Source: an uncultured bacterium (GTDB lineage Bacteria > Planctomycetota > JAJSAM01 > JAJVHW01). Taken from it: a DNA stretch of 64,000 bases. Of the stretch, positions 42,166 to 51,067 are shown in pieces. The position numbers and the translations under genes were made by a program. Positions within the stretch are counted from its first letter, which is position 1; each line of letters opens with the position of its first letter. The notes beneath the pieces are model-generated. The model was given only the letters and a program-made list of their open reading frames with translations, was not told where the DNA came from and ran no database searches. The stretch lies in NCBI GenBank assembly GCA_937996235.1, contig CALKVK010000021.1:28916-92915 (forward strand), given 5' to 3'.

Positions 42166-43323
42166 ATGCGGGAGAGCAGCAGGTCGCGCGTGGCGCGTTT
42201 CGGAGTCGTCGCCGCCGGCGCCGCGCTCGGGCTCGGACTCCTCGCCGCGGCAGTGCCCACGGCGGACGCCGCCGACTCCGGCACCGTCGCCGCGCGCGTC
42301 GAGCTGGGCCGTCGCCTCTTCTTCGACCCGGCCGTGAGCCGCCTCGGAGCGACGTCCTGCGCGTCGTGCCACGACCCCGAGCAGGGCTTCTCGGACCCCG
42401 CGCGCCGCTCCGACACCGGCCGCTTCCGCGTTCCGAACCTGCGCGACGTCGCACGCCGCGCGCCGTACATGCACGACGGGTCGCTCGCGACGCTCGAGGA
42501 CGTCGTCCGCTACTACGACCGCGGCGGCTCGCCGAACGAGCACCTGGACGCCGCGCTCCACCCGCTCGGTCTCTCCGACGCGGACGTCGCCGACGTCGTC
42601 GCGTTCCTCCACGCTCTGACCGGCGATGAGCGTCCGGGTCTCGGCGCCCTCACCGCGGAGCGCAGCAAGTCCGTGCGGGTGCGCGTCGTCGACCTCGACG
42701 GGGCCGCCGTGGCGGATGCGCGCATCGTCGTGCGCCCGGTGGGCGACCGCCTGCGCGGCACCCACGGCATGCCCGAGCCCTTCGAGGTGCGCACGGACCG
42801 GAACGGCGTCGTCGAGATCCCCTTCCCGGCGTCCACGCACATCGCGCTCGATCTGGCCGGCCACGAGCTCGGAGCGGGTCGCCTGCTCCCCGACTGCGCC
42901 GAGAAGGTGACGCTGATGGCCACGCCCGTCGACACGGTCTCGGTGGTCGTGCACAAGGGCGGGAACCTGATCCGGCTGCCGTCCGAGCTCCAGCTCGCGC
43001 CGCACTCCTCGATGCTGCGGAGCGTCCTCGCTCCGGGTGCGGCGGGCAGCGGCGTCCTGCGGAGGACGCGCACGCTCGGCAGCAGTGCGGCGCTCTACAC
43101 CGCGAAGGTCGCGGACCTGCGCGCGCTCGCGGGCGTGTCGGCGGTCGCGTGTTCCACGACCGCCCTCGGCGACATCGGCGTGTTCCGGCTGGACCTGACC
43201 GGCGGCGCGACGGAGCCGCTGTTCGTCGCCGCCGAGAAGCCCGACGCGGGGGTCCTGCGCGAGACCGCGGCGCTGGAGCGGCGCCTCGTCGAGGCGCTCA
43301 CCAGCGCCCCGGATGCGGAGTGA
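42166..43323 (+). CDS. reduced mono-haem MauG/cytochrome-c-peroxidase-like protein
   Basis: About 385 residues. Signal peptide (cut after ADA, about residue 36). GRRLFFDPAVSRLGATSCASCHDPEQGFSDP holds one haem site C65-A-S-C68-H69. The chain then goes directly to GRFRVPNLRDVARRAPYMHDGSLATLEDVVRYYDRGG and DADVADVVAFLHALTGD, the C-terminal part of MauG/CCP proteins. The middle segment with the second haem, about 130 residues, is missing. A beta-rich domain of unknown family forms the last 220 residues. The ATG at 42166 follows GGGAGGTG. It is located after the terminator of the selenoprotein gene. Confidence 0.78.
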   Translation: MRESSRSRVARFGVVAAGAALGLGLLAAAVPTADAADSGTVAARVELGRRLFFDPAVSRLGATSCASCHDPEQGFSDPARRSDTGRFRVPNLRDVARRAPYMHDGSLATLEDVVRYYDRGGSPNEHLDAALHPLGLSDADVADVVAFLHALTGDERPGLGALTAERSKSVRVRVVDLDGAAVADARIVVRPVGDRLRGTHGMPEPFEVRTDRNGVVEIPFPASTHIALDLAGHELGAGRLLPDCAEKVTLMATPVDTVSVVVHKGGNLIRLPSELQLAPHSSMLRSVLAPGAAGSGVLRRTRTLGSSAALYTAKVADLRALAGVSAVACSTTALGDIGVFRLDLTGGATEPLFVAAEKPDAGVLRETAALERRLVEALTSAPDAE

Positions 43324-43359
43324 CGCACGCGCGCTGCCCGCAGCTCGGCCGGACGCAGC

Positions 43360-44583
43360 TCAGCAGAACGTGCGGCCGATGTCGGCGGCGGCGGGGTCCT
43401 CGGGCACGAGGTCCTCGATGGCACGCAGCGCCTTCTCCCACGACTCCATGAGCGCCGGGGACTCGTCGAGCATGCGCGCGACGATCAGGAGCTGGGCCAG
43501 AGCGCGCGCGCAGCGCGGATTCGCATCGAGCGCGCGCAGCAGCGACTCGCGTGCGCGCCCGTAGGCCAGGCGCGCGCCCTGCTCGTCGCCGGCCGCGCGC
43601 TTCGCGTCGCCCGTGTCCGCCCACCAGCACCCGTCGCCCGCATGGAACTCCGCCACGTCGAGCGCATCCGGCGCGCTGCCCGCGTCGCGCGCGGCCGCGC
43701 GCGTCAGCCGCTGGAACTCGTCGAGGTGCTCGCGCATCGCGTCGAGCTCCCCGTCGCGCCGCGCGAGCACGGCGAGCTTGATGTGCGGCGCCGGGAACTG
43801 CGGATCGCGCCGCACCGACTCCGCGAACATCGCCGCCGCCTCGTCGTCACGGAGCTGCGCCGCGAGCACGAGCCCGAGCTGGTACGCGTGCGGGGCCCAG
43901 GTCGGATCGCGCTCCGCGGCCGCGCGCAGCAGCGCCTCGGCCGGGGCGAACTCCTTCTCGAGGCGGTGCGACTCGGCCAGCGTGCGCACGAGCTGGCGGT
44001 TGACGGCGCCGCCGTGCGCCTCGAGCAGCGCGTGTGCCGCCCCGAGATCGCGGATCGCCCCGTCCCAGTCGCCGACGAAGAAGTGCTCCTCGCCGCGCCA
44101 GAGCTGCGCGAGGAACGCGATCTCGTCGTCGAAGGCCTGCCGCGGGCGCTGCAGGCGGGCGAGGCACTCCGTGAGCGCGTTCGCCGCATCGGGACGCGCG
44201 TGCGCGAGCGCGAGGTGCCAGCCGTCGATCAGGATCGGCTCGGGCGCCGGCGGCCCGTCGCGCAGGCGGGCGACGAGCGGCGCGGCGAGCTCCTGCTCGC
44301 CCGACAGCTCGTGCGCGATGGCGAGCAGGAACGCGAGCTCGTGGTCGAGACCGTCTTCCTGCGCGGCCTTCCGGAGCAACGGGATGGCCGTCCGGAACTG
44401 CGTGCGGTCCGGGTTCCAGACGGCGTCGCGCCAGAGCCGCTCCGCCTCCGCGCGCGACGAGCCGGCGCCGCCCTTGCCGTCGCAGGCGACGAGGCCGACG
44501 GCGCCGAGCGCCGCGACGCCGAACGCGGCGCCCGCGACGAGGAGTGCGGTGCGCGCGGCGCGGCGTGGCGGGGCTTCCGACAT
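43360..44583 (-). CDS. membrane-anchored TPR protein
   Basis: 407 residues. One N-terminal membrane helix or lipoprotein-like signal (AALGAVGLVACDGKGG) is followed by a helical TPR array (AIPLLRKAAQEDG; APAEALLRAAAERDPTWAPHAYQLGLVLAAQLRDDEAAAMFAESVRRDP; ...). Partner unknown. The ATG at 44583 has TACTCT 7 nt upstream. Divergent from the GNAT gene. Confidence 0.78.
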   Translation of the reverse strand: MSEAPPRRAARTALLVAGAAFGVAALGAVGLVACDGKGGAGSSRAEAERLWRDAVWNPDRTQFRTAIPLLRKAAQEDGLDHELAFLLAIAHELSGEQELAAPLVARLRDGPPAPEPILIDGWHLALAHARPDAANALTECLARLQRPRQAFDDEIAFLAQLWRGEEHFFVGDWDGAIRDLGAAHALLEAHGGAVNRQLVRTLAESHRLEKEFAPAEALLRAAAERDPTWAPHAYQLGLVLAAQLRDDEAAAMFAESVRRDPQFPAPHIKLAVLARRDGELDAMREHLDEFQRLTRAAARDAGSAPDALDVAEFHAGDGCWWADTGDAKRAAGDEQGARLAYGRARESLLRALDANPRCARALAQLLIVARMLDESPALMESWEKALRAIEDLVPEDPAAADIGRTFC

Positions 44584-44645
44584 CGCGCCGAGAGTAGCGA
44601 CGGCTCCCGCGGGCGGCGGTGACATCCCCGCCGGCCGCGCGCATC

Positions 44646-44651
44646 TACACT
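44646..44651 (+). promoter_or_regulatory. -10 element, leaderless spacing
   Basis: TACACT, 6 nt, then the ATG at 44658. Confidence 0.5.
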
Positions 44652-44657
44652 CTCGCG

Positions 44658-45263
44658 ATGGAGTACCTCGCCCCGCCCGAGCGGCGCGTCGCCGACGGCT
44701 TCGTGCTGCGCTCGTACGAGCCCGGCGACGGCGCCGCGCTCGCGGACGCCGTGAACTCCTCGTACGCGCACCTGCGGCGCTTCCTGCCGTGGGCCGTGCG
44801 GCACACGCCGGTCGAGGACGCGGAGCAGCGCGTGCGCTCGTTCCGCGCGCAGTGGCTGCTCGCGCAGGACTTCGTGATCGCGGCGTTCTCGAGCGACGGC
44901 GCGACGCTCCTCGGCGGCAGCGGCTACCACCTGCGCGAGGGCGGTCTCGCGACGCGCAACGCCGAGATCGGCATGTGGGTGCGCGCCGACGCGGCCCGCT
45001 GCGGACTCGGCACGCGCATGCTCCTCGAGCTCCTCGAGTGGGGCTTCGGCGCGTGGCCGTGGGAGCGTCTCACGTGGCGCTGCGACCCGCAGAACACGGC
45101 GAGCGTGCGCGTCGCCGAGAAGGCCGGTCTCGTGCTCGAGGGCACGCTGCGCTCGCACGTGCTCGACGCCCGCGGGCGCAGGCGCGACACGCTCTGCTAC
45201 GCGGCGCTCCGCGGGAGCTGGTCGCATCCGCGCGAGCGCGGGTCGCGTGACGAGGGGAGCTGA
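44658..45263 (+). CDS. GNAT-family N-acetyltransferase (RimJ/RimL type)
   Basis: 201 residues. Acetyl-CoA-binding RCGLGTRMLLELLEWGFG and a RimJ/RimL-like ERLTWRCDPQNTASVRVAEKAGLVLEGTLR tail. It probably acetylates an N-terminus or a small amine. The ATG at 44658 is chosen because of the TACACT hexamer 6 nt upstream. A glyoxalase-fold gene follows 2 nt after its stop. Confidence 0.88.
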   Translation: MEYLAPPERRVADGFVLRSYEPGDGAALADAVNSSYAHLRRFLPWAVRHTPVEDAEQRVRSFRAQWLLAQDFVIAAFSSDGATLLGGSGYHLREGGLATRNAEIGMWVRADAARCGLGTRMLLELLEWGFGAWPWERLTWRCDPQNTASVRVAEKAGLVLEGTLRSHVLDARGRRRDTLCYAALRGSWSHPRERGSRDEGS

Positions 45264-45265
45264 CC

Positions 45266-45613
45266 GTGCACGTCGAGCAGTTGAAGTTCATCCTCTGGGT
45301 CGTCGACATGCAGCGCGCGCTCCGCTTCTGGCGCGACACCGTCGGGCTGCGCAGCGGCATGGAGTCGCCGCACTGGAGCGAGCTGCGCCACGGCGACGCG
45401 ATCGTCGCGCTGCACGGCGGCGGCGCCGAGGGCGTCCGCGACACCGGTCTCGGCGTGCAGGTGCGCGACATCGCGAGTGCGTGTCGCGAGATCGCCGCGG
45501 CGGGCGGCGTCGTGCGCAGCGGTCCCGTGCGACGGCCGGGCGAGCCGATCCTCCTCGCGGAGTGCACCGACCCCGAGGGCAACGGCTTCAAGGTCTCGCA
45601 GTTCGTGGGCTGA
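45266..45613 (+). CDS. VOC (glyoxalase/bleomycin-resistance) family protein
   Basis: 115 residues from a GTG with GAGGGGAGC upstream. betaalpha-betabetabeta modules: LKFILWVVDMQRALRFWRDTVGL, WSELRHGDAIVALHGG and ILLAECTDPEGNGFKVSQF. Metal ligands could be His in HVEQL and Glu in LLAECTDPEGN. It is a small dimeric isomerase, dioxygenase or resistance protein; the substrate is unknown. Confidence 0.88.
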   Translation: MHVEQLKFILWVVDMQRALRFWRDTVGLRSGMESPHWSELRHGDAIVALHGGGAEGVRDTGLGVQVRDIASACREIAAAGGVVRSGPVRRPGEPILLAECTDPEGNGFKVSQFVG

Positions 45614-45642
45614 GCCGGCAGCGCGAGCTTCTGGCGCCGCAC

Positions 45643-46641
45643 TCAGCGCGGCGCGAAGAGCTCGCGCTGGAGCCGCTCCGCGAGCCGCGCGTGCCCGGAG
45701 GCGTCGGGCCACGGCGCGCGTGCTCCGATCCGGGCGTCGGCGTCGTACACGTCGGCGAGGTCGAGCACGCGCGCGGCGCCCGCCGCGCGCCACGCGTCGA
45801 GCGCGTTGCGCCGCGCGTCGGCCAGCTCGCGCGTCTCGGCGCCGAGCCACGGCAGCAGCGCGACGTCGAGCTCGACGCCCGCGCCGCGGCAGGTCGCGGC
45901 GACACGCGCGGCGAGCGCCGCGTGGCGCGCCGCCACGTCGGGCCGCGCGAGCGCGTGGACCTGCAGCGCGGACCACGCGTCGAGCTCGTCGCGGATGCCG
46001 CGCACCCAGAGCGCGTCGAGCGTGAACCAGCGCTCCGTGTTCCAGACGCGCGAGCGCGCGGCGAGCAGCGCTCCGACATCGGGCTGCTCCTGCGGCGCGA
46101 GCAGGCCCGCGGCGTCGTCGAGCGCGGCGAGCAGCACGACGCGCTGCGCGTGCACCGCCGGCAGCGCGCGCGCGAGCCACTCCGCCTCGTCGCCGATGCC
46201 CCACGTCGGGCGCCCCGCGCTGCGCACCTCGAACCCGCTGCCGAGCGCGACCGCCAGTCGGTCGCCGACGCGCTCGGCGCGCGCATCGACGCCCCAGCCC
46301 GCGACGACCTCGTCGCCGACGAGCAGGATGCGCACCACGCCGGGCGCACGCGCGTCGCCCCAGGCGGCGTCGCGGAAGCCGTCGGCGTTCTGCTCCGGGG
46401 TCCAGTGCGCGGCCGTCCAGCTGCGCGTCGCGAGCGAGGGCACCGCCTCGTCGGGCGCCGTGGCGACGTAGCGCAGGCAGAGCTCCCCCGCGAGGGCCGC
46501 GGCCGCGACGACCGCAGCGAGCGCGCACGGCACGGCCACGGCGCGCCGCCCGCCGCGCCGCGCGACGAGGGCGAAGAGCGCGAGCGTGCCGGCGACCCAG
46601 GCGAGGAGCAGCAGGTCCGTGAGGTACCCGCCGGCGGGCAT
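45643..46641 (-). CDS. membrane-anchored SGNH-hydrolase-like protein
   Basis: About 332 residues (a GTG 12 nt earlier is also possible). Two N-terminal helices, then an alpha/beta domain opening RILLVGDEVVAGWGVDARAERVGDRLA and ending VYDADARIG...PDASGHARLAERL. The layout is that of SGNH/GDSL proteins, and the last D-x-x-GH motif fits. The block I Ser is replaced by Glu (GDEV rather than GDS), so a hydrolase role is doubtful. It follows the S2P-like gene by about 20 nt. Confidence 0.6.
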   Translation of the reverse strand: MPAGGYLTDLLLLAWVAGTLALFALVARRGGRRAVAVPCALAAVVAAAALAGELCLRYVATAPDEAVPSLATRSWTAAHWTPEQNADGFRDAAWGDARAPGVVRILLVGDEVVAGWGVDARAERVGDRLAVALGSGFEVRSAGRPTWGIGDEAEWLARALPAVHAQRVVLLAALDDAAGLLAPQEQPDVGALLAARSRVWNTERWFTLDALWVRGIRDELDAWSALQVHALARPDVAARHAALAARVAATCRGAGVELDVALLPWLGAETRELADARRNALDAWRAAGAARVLDLADVYDADARIGARAPWPDASGHARLAERLQRELFAPR

Positions 46642-46661
46642 CGAGTCGGCCACGCGCCGGT

Positions 46662-47699
46662 TCAGCCGCGCGCGGTCTCGCGCCGCAGGAGCTGGCTCGC
46701 CTCGGAGAGCTCGCTGCGCTCCTCGTCGGTGAGCCCGTCCACGCCGCCGACCTCGTTGATGCGGTCGAGCAGCGCGTCGATGCGCTCCTGCAGGCGCCGC
46801 CGGCGCTGCTCCTCGGACTCGACGACGGGCGCGGCGGGCGCCGCTGCCGGCGGCGTCGGGGCCGCCGGCGCGGACGCGAGTTCGGCCTCGTCGAGGAAGT
46901 CCGGCGCGCGCGCCGGACGGCGCGTCGCGCGCGGCTCGAGCTCGCGCACGTGCGCGCGGAGCTGCGCGGCGAAGAGCTGCTGCTGCGACGCCGTCAGCGT
47001 GGCCGCGCCGACCACGATCAGGAGCAGGGCCCACGGGACGTACGGGCCGCTCTCGCCCGTCCCGAGCAGCAGCGTGAACCCGGCGAGCGCGAGCGCGACC
47101 GCGCCGCCGTAGCCCGCCGAAGCCGTCCACACCTCGGCCCGCTGCGCTCCGACGTAGCGTCCGAGCACCGCCTGCAGCAGCCGCCCGCCGTCCAGCGGGT
47201 GGAAGGGCAGCAGGTTGAGCGCACCGAGCGCAGCGTTCGCGAGGACGAACGCCGCCGTCAGGTTCGCGGCGTGCGAGGACGGCGGCAGCAGCTCGTAGAC
47301 CGCGTAGCCGAGGAGCGTCCACGCGGCGTGCGTCGCGGGGCCCGCGAGCGCGCCGTGGATCGCGTCACGCGACGTGCGCGTCGCGTGGCTCCCGTGGAAG
47401 AGCGGCGAGAGCGGCGTCAGGACGAGCGCGTGCGACGCGCCCGAGAGGGCGCCCGAGGCCCACAGGTGGGCGAGGCCGTGGCTCAGGATCACGAGCGTCG
47501 CGAGCAGGCTCAGCACGCCCGTGGCGACGAGCGACGCGCTCAGTTCCGGCAGCTCCGAGCCCAGCGCGAGCAGGAACGCGAGCGGCAGCAGCCCCATGGA
47601 CCAGTGCAGGTGGATCTCGACGCCGAACAGGCGCGCGACCGGCCACGCGCTGTGGGGCGCGCGGGAGCTCGGGTCGGACGGGAGACCGGAGGCGCTCAC
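46662..47699 (-). CDS. site-2-protease-like (M50) membrane protein with altered catalytic motif
   Basis: 345 residues. Layout of a Rip/FtsH-type site-2 protease: helices, a first metal motif, then LAGPATHAA, and NLLPFHPLDGGRLLQA with the intact second motif NxxPxxxLDGG. The first motif reads HGLAH instead of HExxH: the catalytic Glu is Gly. So it is probably a non-proteolytic member, a sensor or scaffold, unless zinc is bound in another way. A Pro/Ala linker and a short charged coiled coil (RRRRLQERIDALLDRINEVGG) end it. GTG start. Confidence 0.78.
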   Translation of the reverse strand: MSASGLPSDPSSRAPHSAWPVARLFGVEIHLHWSMGLLPLAFLLALGSELPELSASLVATGVLSLLATLVILSHGLAHLWASGALSGASHALVLTPLSPLFHGSHATRTSRDAIHGALAGPATHAAWTLLGYAVYELLPPSSHAANLTAAFVLANAALGALNLLPFHPLDGGRLLQAVLGRYVGAQRAEVWTASAGYGGAVALALAGFTLLLGTGESGPYVPWALLLIVVGAATLTASQQQLFAAQLRAHVRELEPRATRRPARAPDFLDEAELASAPAAPTPPAAAPAAPVVESEEQRRRRLQERIDALLDRINEVGGVDGLTDEERSELSEASQLLRRETARG

Positions 47700-47827
47700 G
47701 GGGGCTTCGGGTGCGTGCGCACGGCGGGCCGCCGCGCGGTCCCCAGCCTACCACTTCCCGTGGTGGTCGGCAGCGCCGCTGTCCGGCTCGACGGGTGCGC
47801 GACGTGCGCCGCCGTCGCCGGCGTCCC

Positions 47828-48232
47828 TCAGGCGTCGCGGAAGCCGAGCGCGACGAGCAGGCACGGACCGCCCGCGATCACCTCGAGACCGAGCTCCTCG
47901 GCGCGGCGCACGGCCGTGGCGCTCTCGGCGCCCGGCTGCATCCACACGTGCCGCACGCCGATCGCGGCGGCCTCTTCGACCAGCGACTCGGTGATGGGCG
48001 GCGGCGTCACGATCGAGAGCGCCTCGGGCGTCTCCGGCACGTCGGCCAGACGGCGATAGGCGCGCACGCCCTCGATCTCCGTCTCCTTCGGGTGCAGCGC
48101 GACGACGTCGCGCCCGTGCTGCAGGTAGCAGCGCAGCACCTTGTTGCCGTACTTCGCGCGGTCCACCGATGCGCCCGCGACCGCGAAGCGCTGCCGCGCG
48201 AGGAACCGGGCGATCAACTCCGAGGCGTCCAT
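47828..48232 (-). CDS. CoA-binding domain protein (YccU-like)
   Basis: 134 residues. CoA_binding_2 Rossmann fold: FAVAGASVDRAKYGNKVLR, HPKETEIEGVRAYRRLADVPETPEALSIVTPP, and HVWMQPGAESATAVRRAEELGLEVIAGGPCLLV. The function is unknown, though members occur near amino-acid and acyl-CoA genes. GACAAT lies exactly 6 nt before the ATG. Confidence 0.88.
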   Translation of the reverse strand: MDASELIARFLARQRFAVAGASVDRAKYGNKVLRCYLQHGRDVVALHPKETEIEGVRAYRRLADVPETPEALSIVTPPPITESLVEEAAAIGVRHVWMQPGAESATAVRRAEELGLEVIAGGPCLLVALGFRDA

Positions 48233-48238
48233 GGCGCG

Positions 48239-48244
48239 ATTGTC
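48239..48244 (-). promoter_or_regulatory. -10 element, leaderless spacing
   Basis: GACAAT on the minus strand, 6 nt, ATG at 48232. Confidence 0.45.
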
Positions 48245-48272
48245 CACGCGGCGGCCGGACGCGGGGCGGAAC

Positions 48273-48812
48273 TCACGCGCCGCGCACGCCCCGGGCGACC
48301 CAGACGCCGTCCGCGCCGCGCAGATAGGTGCGCACCTCGCGCCCGATCTCGGTCTCCTCGGGCGGCGCCCAGGGGAAGCGTGGGCGCCACAGGCAGACCA
48401 CCTCGGCCACGGCCAGGCGCCGCGTCGCCCCGGGCACGCACGCCGTCAGCGACCAGTGACCGCGCTTGCGGCGCAGGTGGGGCGACGGGCCCTCGGCGCG
48501 CCACGCGTCGTCCCCGCGCTCGAGCGAGAACGCGAGGCGCCACGCGGCGGCGTCGTCCGGGTGCGTCTCGGGGTGCCGCCGCGGCAGCGCGGCGAACACG
48601 ACCACGAGGCGCCGCGGCCGTGGTTCCAGCCCGGCCGCGAGCCCCTCGGCCTGCCCGAGGGCGGCGTCGGCGACGAGCTCCCACAGCGCGGGATCGTCAC
48701 GCGGCTCGAGGGCGGGCGCGAGCGCTTCCAGGACGGTGCTGCGGTCGGGCACGCGGCTCCCCACCTCGCTTCCCGGTTTCCCTGCGAGGGGTCCGGGGGG
48801 AGGCGGCATCAT
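48273..48812 (-). CDS. hypothetical protein
   Basis: 179 residues, no recognised family. Pro-rich start, then an alpha/beta pattern (LWELVADAALGQAEGLAAGLEP, RRLVVVFAALPRR, RGHWSLTACVPG, AEVVCLWRPRFPWAPPEE). Codon use is normal for the window, which supports it being a real gene. It is divergent from the E1 operon. Confidence 0.55.
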   Translation of the reverse strand: MMPPPPGPLAGKPGSEVGSRVPDRSTVLEALAPALEPRDDPALWELVADAALGQAEGLAAGLEPRPRRLVVVFAALPRRHPETHPDDAAAWRLAFSLERGDDAWRAEGPSPHLRRKRGHWSLTACVPGATRRLAVAEVVCLWRPRFPWAPPEETEIGREVRTYLRGADGVWVARGVRGA

Positions 48813-48877
48813 GGCCCGTTCCGCCCGGGCTGCCCCAGGGAAGTCCGTGCGACCTGCCGCAGAGGAGGCCCGTCCCC

Positions 48878-50071
48878 GTGAGCACGTCCTCGGACACGCA
48901 CGCCGCGCGCGCGTGCGACCCCGGTCTCAGTTTCGAGGTGCCGCCGTGCGTGCGCATCCTGCGCGCCGACGGCACACTCGAGCCCGGCGCGGAGCCGCCG
49001 TTCGACGACGCCCGCGCCGTCGAGCTCTACCGCCACATGCTGCGCGCGCGCATCTTCGACGCGCGCCTGCTCAAGCTGCAGCGCCAGGGCCGCGTGGGCA
49101 CCTTCGCCCCCGGCTTCGGCCAGGAGGCGGCGCAGATCGGCAGCATCTCCGCGGTCGAGAAGCACGACTGGTTCGTGCCGTCGTTCCGCGAGATCCCGGC
49201 CGCGCTCTACCGCGGCGCGCCGTTCCGCTCCGTCATCCTCTACTGCATGGGGTTCGAGGAGGGCTCGGTCGCGCCCCCGGGCGCGCGCGACCTGCCCGTC
49301 TCCATCCCCGTCGGCGGACAGTCGGCGCACGCCGTCGGCCTCGCCTGGGCGATGCGCCTCCAGGGCGACCCCGGCATCGCGCTCGTCTACTTCGGTGACG
49401 GCGCCACGTCCGAGGGCATCGTCCACGAGTCGATGAACTTCGCCGGCGCGCTGCGCGCGCCCGTCGTCTTCTTCTGCCAGAACAACCAGTGGGCGATCTC
49501 GACGCCGCGCCGCGTGCAGACGGCGTCCGAGACGATCGCGCAGAAGGCGATCGCCCACGGGCTGCGCGGCGTGCAGGTCGACGGCAACGACCTCTTCGCC
49601 GTGCACGCGGTCGTGCGCGAGGCCGCCTCGATCGCGCGCGAGACCGGCATGTCGACCCTCGTCGAGGCGATCACATTCCGGCGCGGCGTGCACACCACGG
49701 CCGACGACCCGCGCGTCTACCGCACCGAGGACGAGGAGCGCGCCTGGGAGCGGCGCGACCCCGTGGACCGCGTGCGCACGTGGCTCACGGCGCGCGGGCT
49801 CTGGAGCGACGCCGACGAGGCGGCGTACACGGAGGCCGTCGAGGCCGAGATCGCGGCCGACCTGCGCGACGCCGAGGCGTTCCGCGAGGAGGCCGACCCG
49901 ATGGTCATGTTCGACCACGCCATCGCGACGCCCGACCCGTACCTCGCGCGGCAGCGCGCCGAGGCCGAGGAGGCGTTCGACGGGCGCGTGGTGATCGCGG
50001 GTGCGACGAAGCCGCGCACGCGCAAGGGCAGCGACGCCGTCGTCGGCGAGCTCGAGATCGCGGAGGACTGA
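48878..50071 (+). CDS. pdhA: 2-oxoacid dehydrogenase E1 component, alpha subunit (pyruvate dehydrogenase type)
   Basis: 397 residues, GTG start after AGAGGAGG. Conserved stretches: MLRARIFDARLLKLQRQGRVGTFAPGFGQEAAQIGS; thiamine-diphosphate motif GDGATSEGIVHESMNFAGALRAPVVFFCQNNQWAIS; phosphorylation-loop region RRVQTASETIAQKA. It decarboxylates pyruvate or a branched-chain 2-oxoacid with the beta subunit. The E2 and E3 genes are not in the window; substrate choice between pyruvate and branched-chain acids is open. Confidence 0.9.
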   Translation: MSTSSDTHAARACDPGLSFEVPPCVRILRADGTLEPGAEPPFDDARAVELYRHMLRARIFDARLLKLQRQGRVGTFAPGFGQEAAQIGSISAVEKHDWFVPSFREIPAALYRGAPFRSVILYCMGFEEGSVAPPGARDLPVSIPVGGQSAHAVGLAWAMRLQGDPGIALVYFGDGATSEGIVHESMNFAGALRAPVVFFCQNNQWAISTPRRVQTASETIAQKAIAHGLRGVQVDGNDLFAVHAVVREAASIARETGMSTLVEAITFRRGVHTTADDPRVYRTEDEERAWERRDPVDRVRTWLTARGLWSDADEAAYTEAVEAEIAADLRDAEAFREEADPMVMFDHAIATPDPYLARQRAEAEEAFDGRVVIAGATKPRTRKGSDAVVGELEIAED

Positions 50072-50074
50072 CCG

Positions 50075-51067
50075 ATGACCGCCACCGCCACCGAGACCCG
50101 CCGCCTCACGATGGTCGAGGCGCTGAACCAGGCGCTCCACGAGGAGATGGCCGCCAACCCCCGCGTGCTCGTGATGGGCGAGGACGTCGGCGTCGACGGC
50201 GGCGTCTTCCGCGTCACGAAGGGGCTGCTCGACGCGTTCGGGCCGCAGCGCGTCGTGGACACTCCGCTCAGCGAGGCGGGCATCCTCGGCACCGCGATCG
50301 GGCTCGCGCTCGGCGGCATGCGCCCCGTCGCCGAGATCCAGTTCTCGGGCTTCCTGAACTTCGCGTTCGAGCAGATCCAGCCGCACTGCTCGCGCTTCCG
50401 CCAGCGCACCTGCGGGCGCCTCACGGTGCCGATGGTCGTGCGCTCGCCCTCCGGCGGCGGCATCCGCGCGCTCGAGCACCACAGCGAGAGCGAGGAGGCG
50501 ATGTACGTCCACACGCCGGGCCTCGTCGTGCTCATGCCCTCGGGCCCGCTCACCGCGTACGGCCTCTTGAAGGCCGCGCTGCGCGCGCCGGACACCGTGA
50601 TGTTCTTCGAGCCGAAGAGCATCTACCGCGCGATCAAGGAGGACGTGCCCGCCGACGGCGCGCCGCTCGAGATCGGCAAGGCGCGCATCGACCGCGAGGG
50701 CAGCGACGTCACCGTCGTCGCGTGGGGCGCCATGGTGCGCCGCGCGCGCGAGGCGGCCGACACGCTCGACGCGTCCGTCGAGATCCTCGACCTGCTGTCG
50801 CTCGCGCCCCTCGACCACGAGGCGATCGTCGCGTCGGTGCAGAAGACCGGGCGGCTCGTCGTCGTGCACGAGGCGCCGCGCACGGGCGGTCTCGCGGGCG
50901 AGATCTACGCGCGTGTCTGCGAGGACGCCTTCTACCACCTGCGCGCGCGCCCGGAGCGCGTGACCGGCTGGGACGTGCCGTTCCCGCTGCTCGGCCGCGA
51001 GATGGCCTACCTGCCCGACAAGGAGCGGATCGCCGCCGCGATCGCGCGCGTCCTCGCCGACCGCTGA
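50075..51067 (+). CDS. pdhB: 2-oxoacid dehydrogenase E1 component, beta subunit (pyruvate dehydrogenase type)
   Basis: 330 residues. Transketolase pyrimidine domain: VLVMGEDVGVDGGVFRVTKGL, DTPLSEAGILGTAIGLALGG, EIQFSGFLNFAFEQI, RSPSGGGIRALEHHSESEEAMYVHTPGL; C-terminal domain ends in VPFPLLGREMAYLPDKERI. It starts 3 nt after the alpha gene and its stop is shared with the argS ATG (TGATG). Confidence 0.92.
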   Translation: MTATATETRRLTMVEALNQALHEEMAANPRVLVMGEDVGVDGGVFRVTKGLLDAFGPQRVVDTPLSEAGILGTAIGLALGGMRPVAEIQFSGFLNFAFEQIQPHCSRFRQRTCGRLTVPMVVRSPSGGGIRALEHHSESEEAMYVHTPGLVVLMPSGPLTAYGLLKAALRAPDTVMFFEPKSIYRAIKEDVPADGAPLEIGKARIDREGSDVTVVAWGAMVRRAREAADTLDASVEILDLLSLAPLDHEAIVASVQKTGRLVVVHEAPRTGGLAGEIYARVCEDAFYHLRARPERVTGWDVPFPLLGREMAYLPDKERIAAAIARVLADR

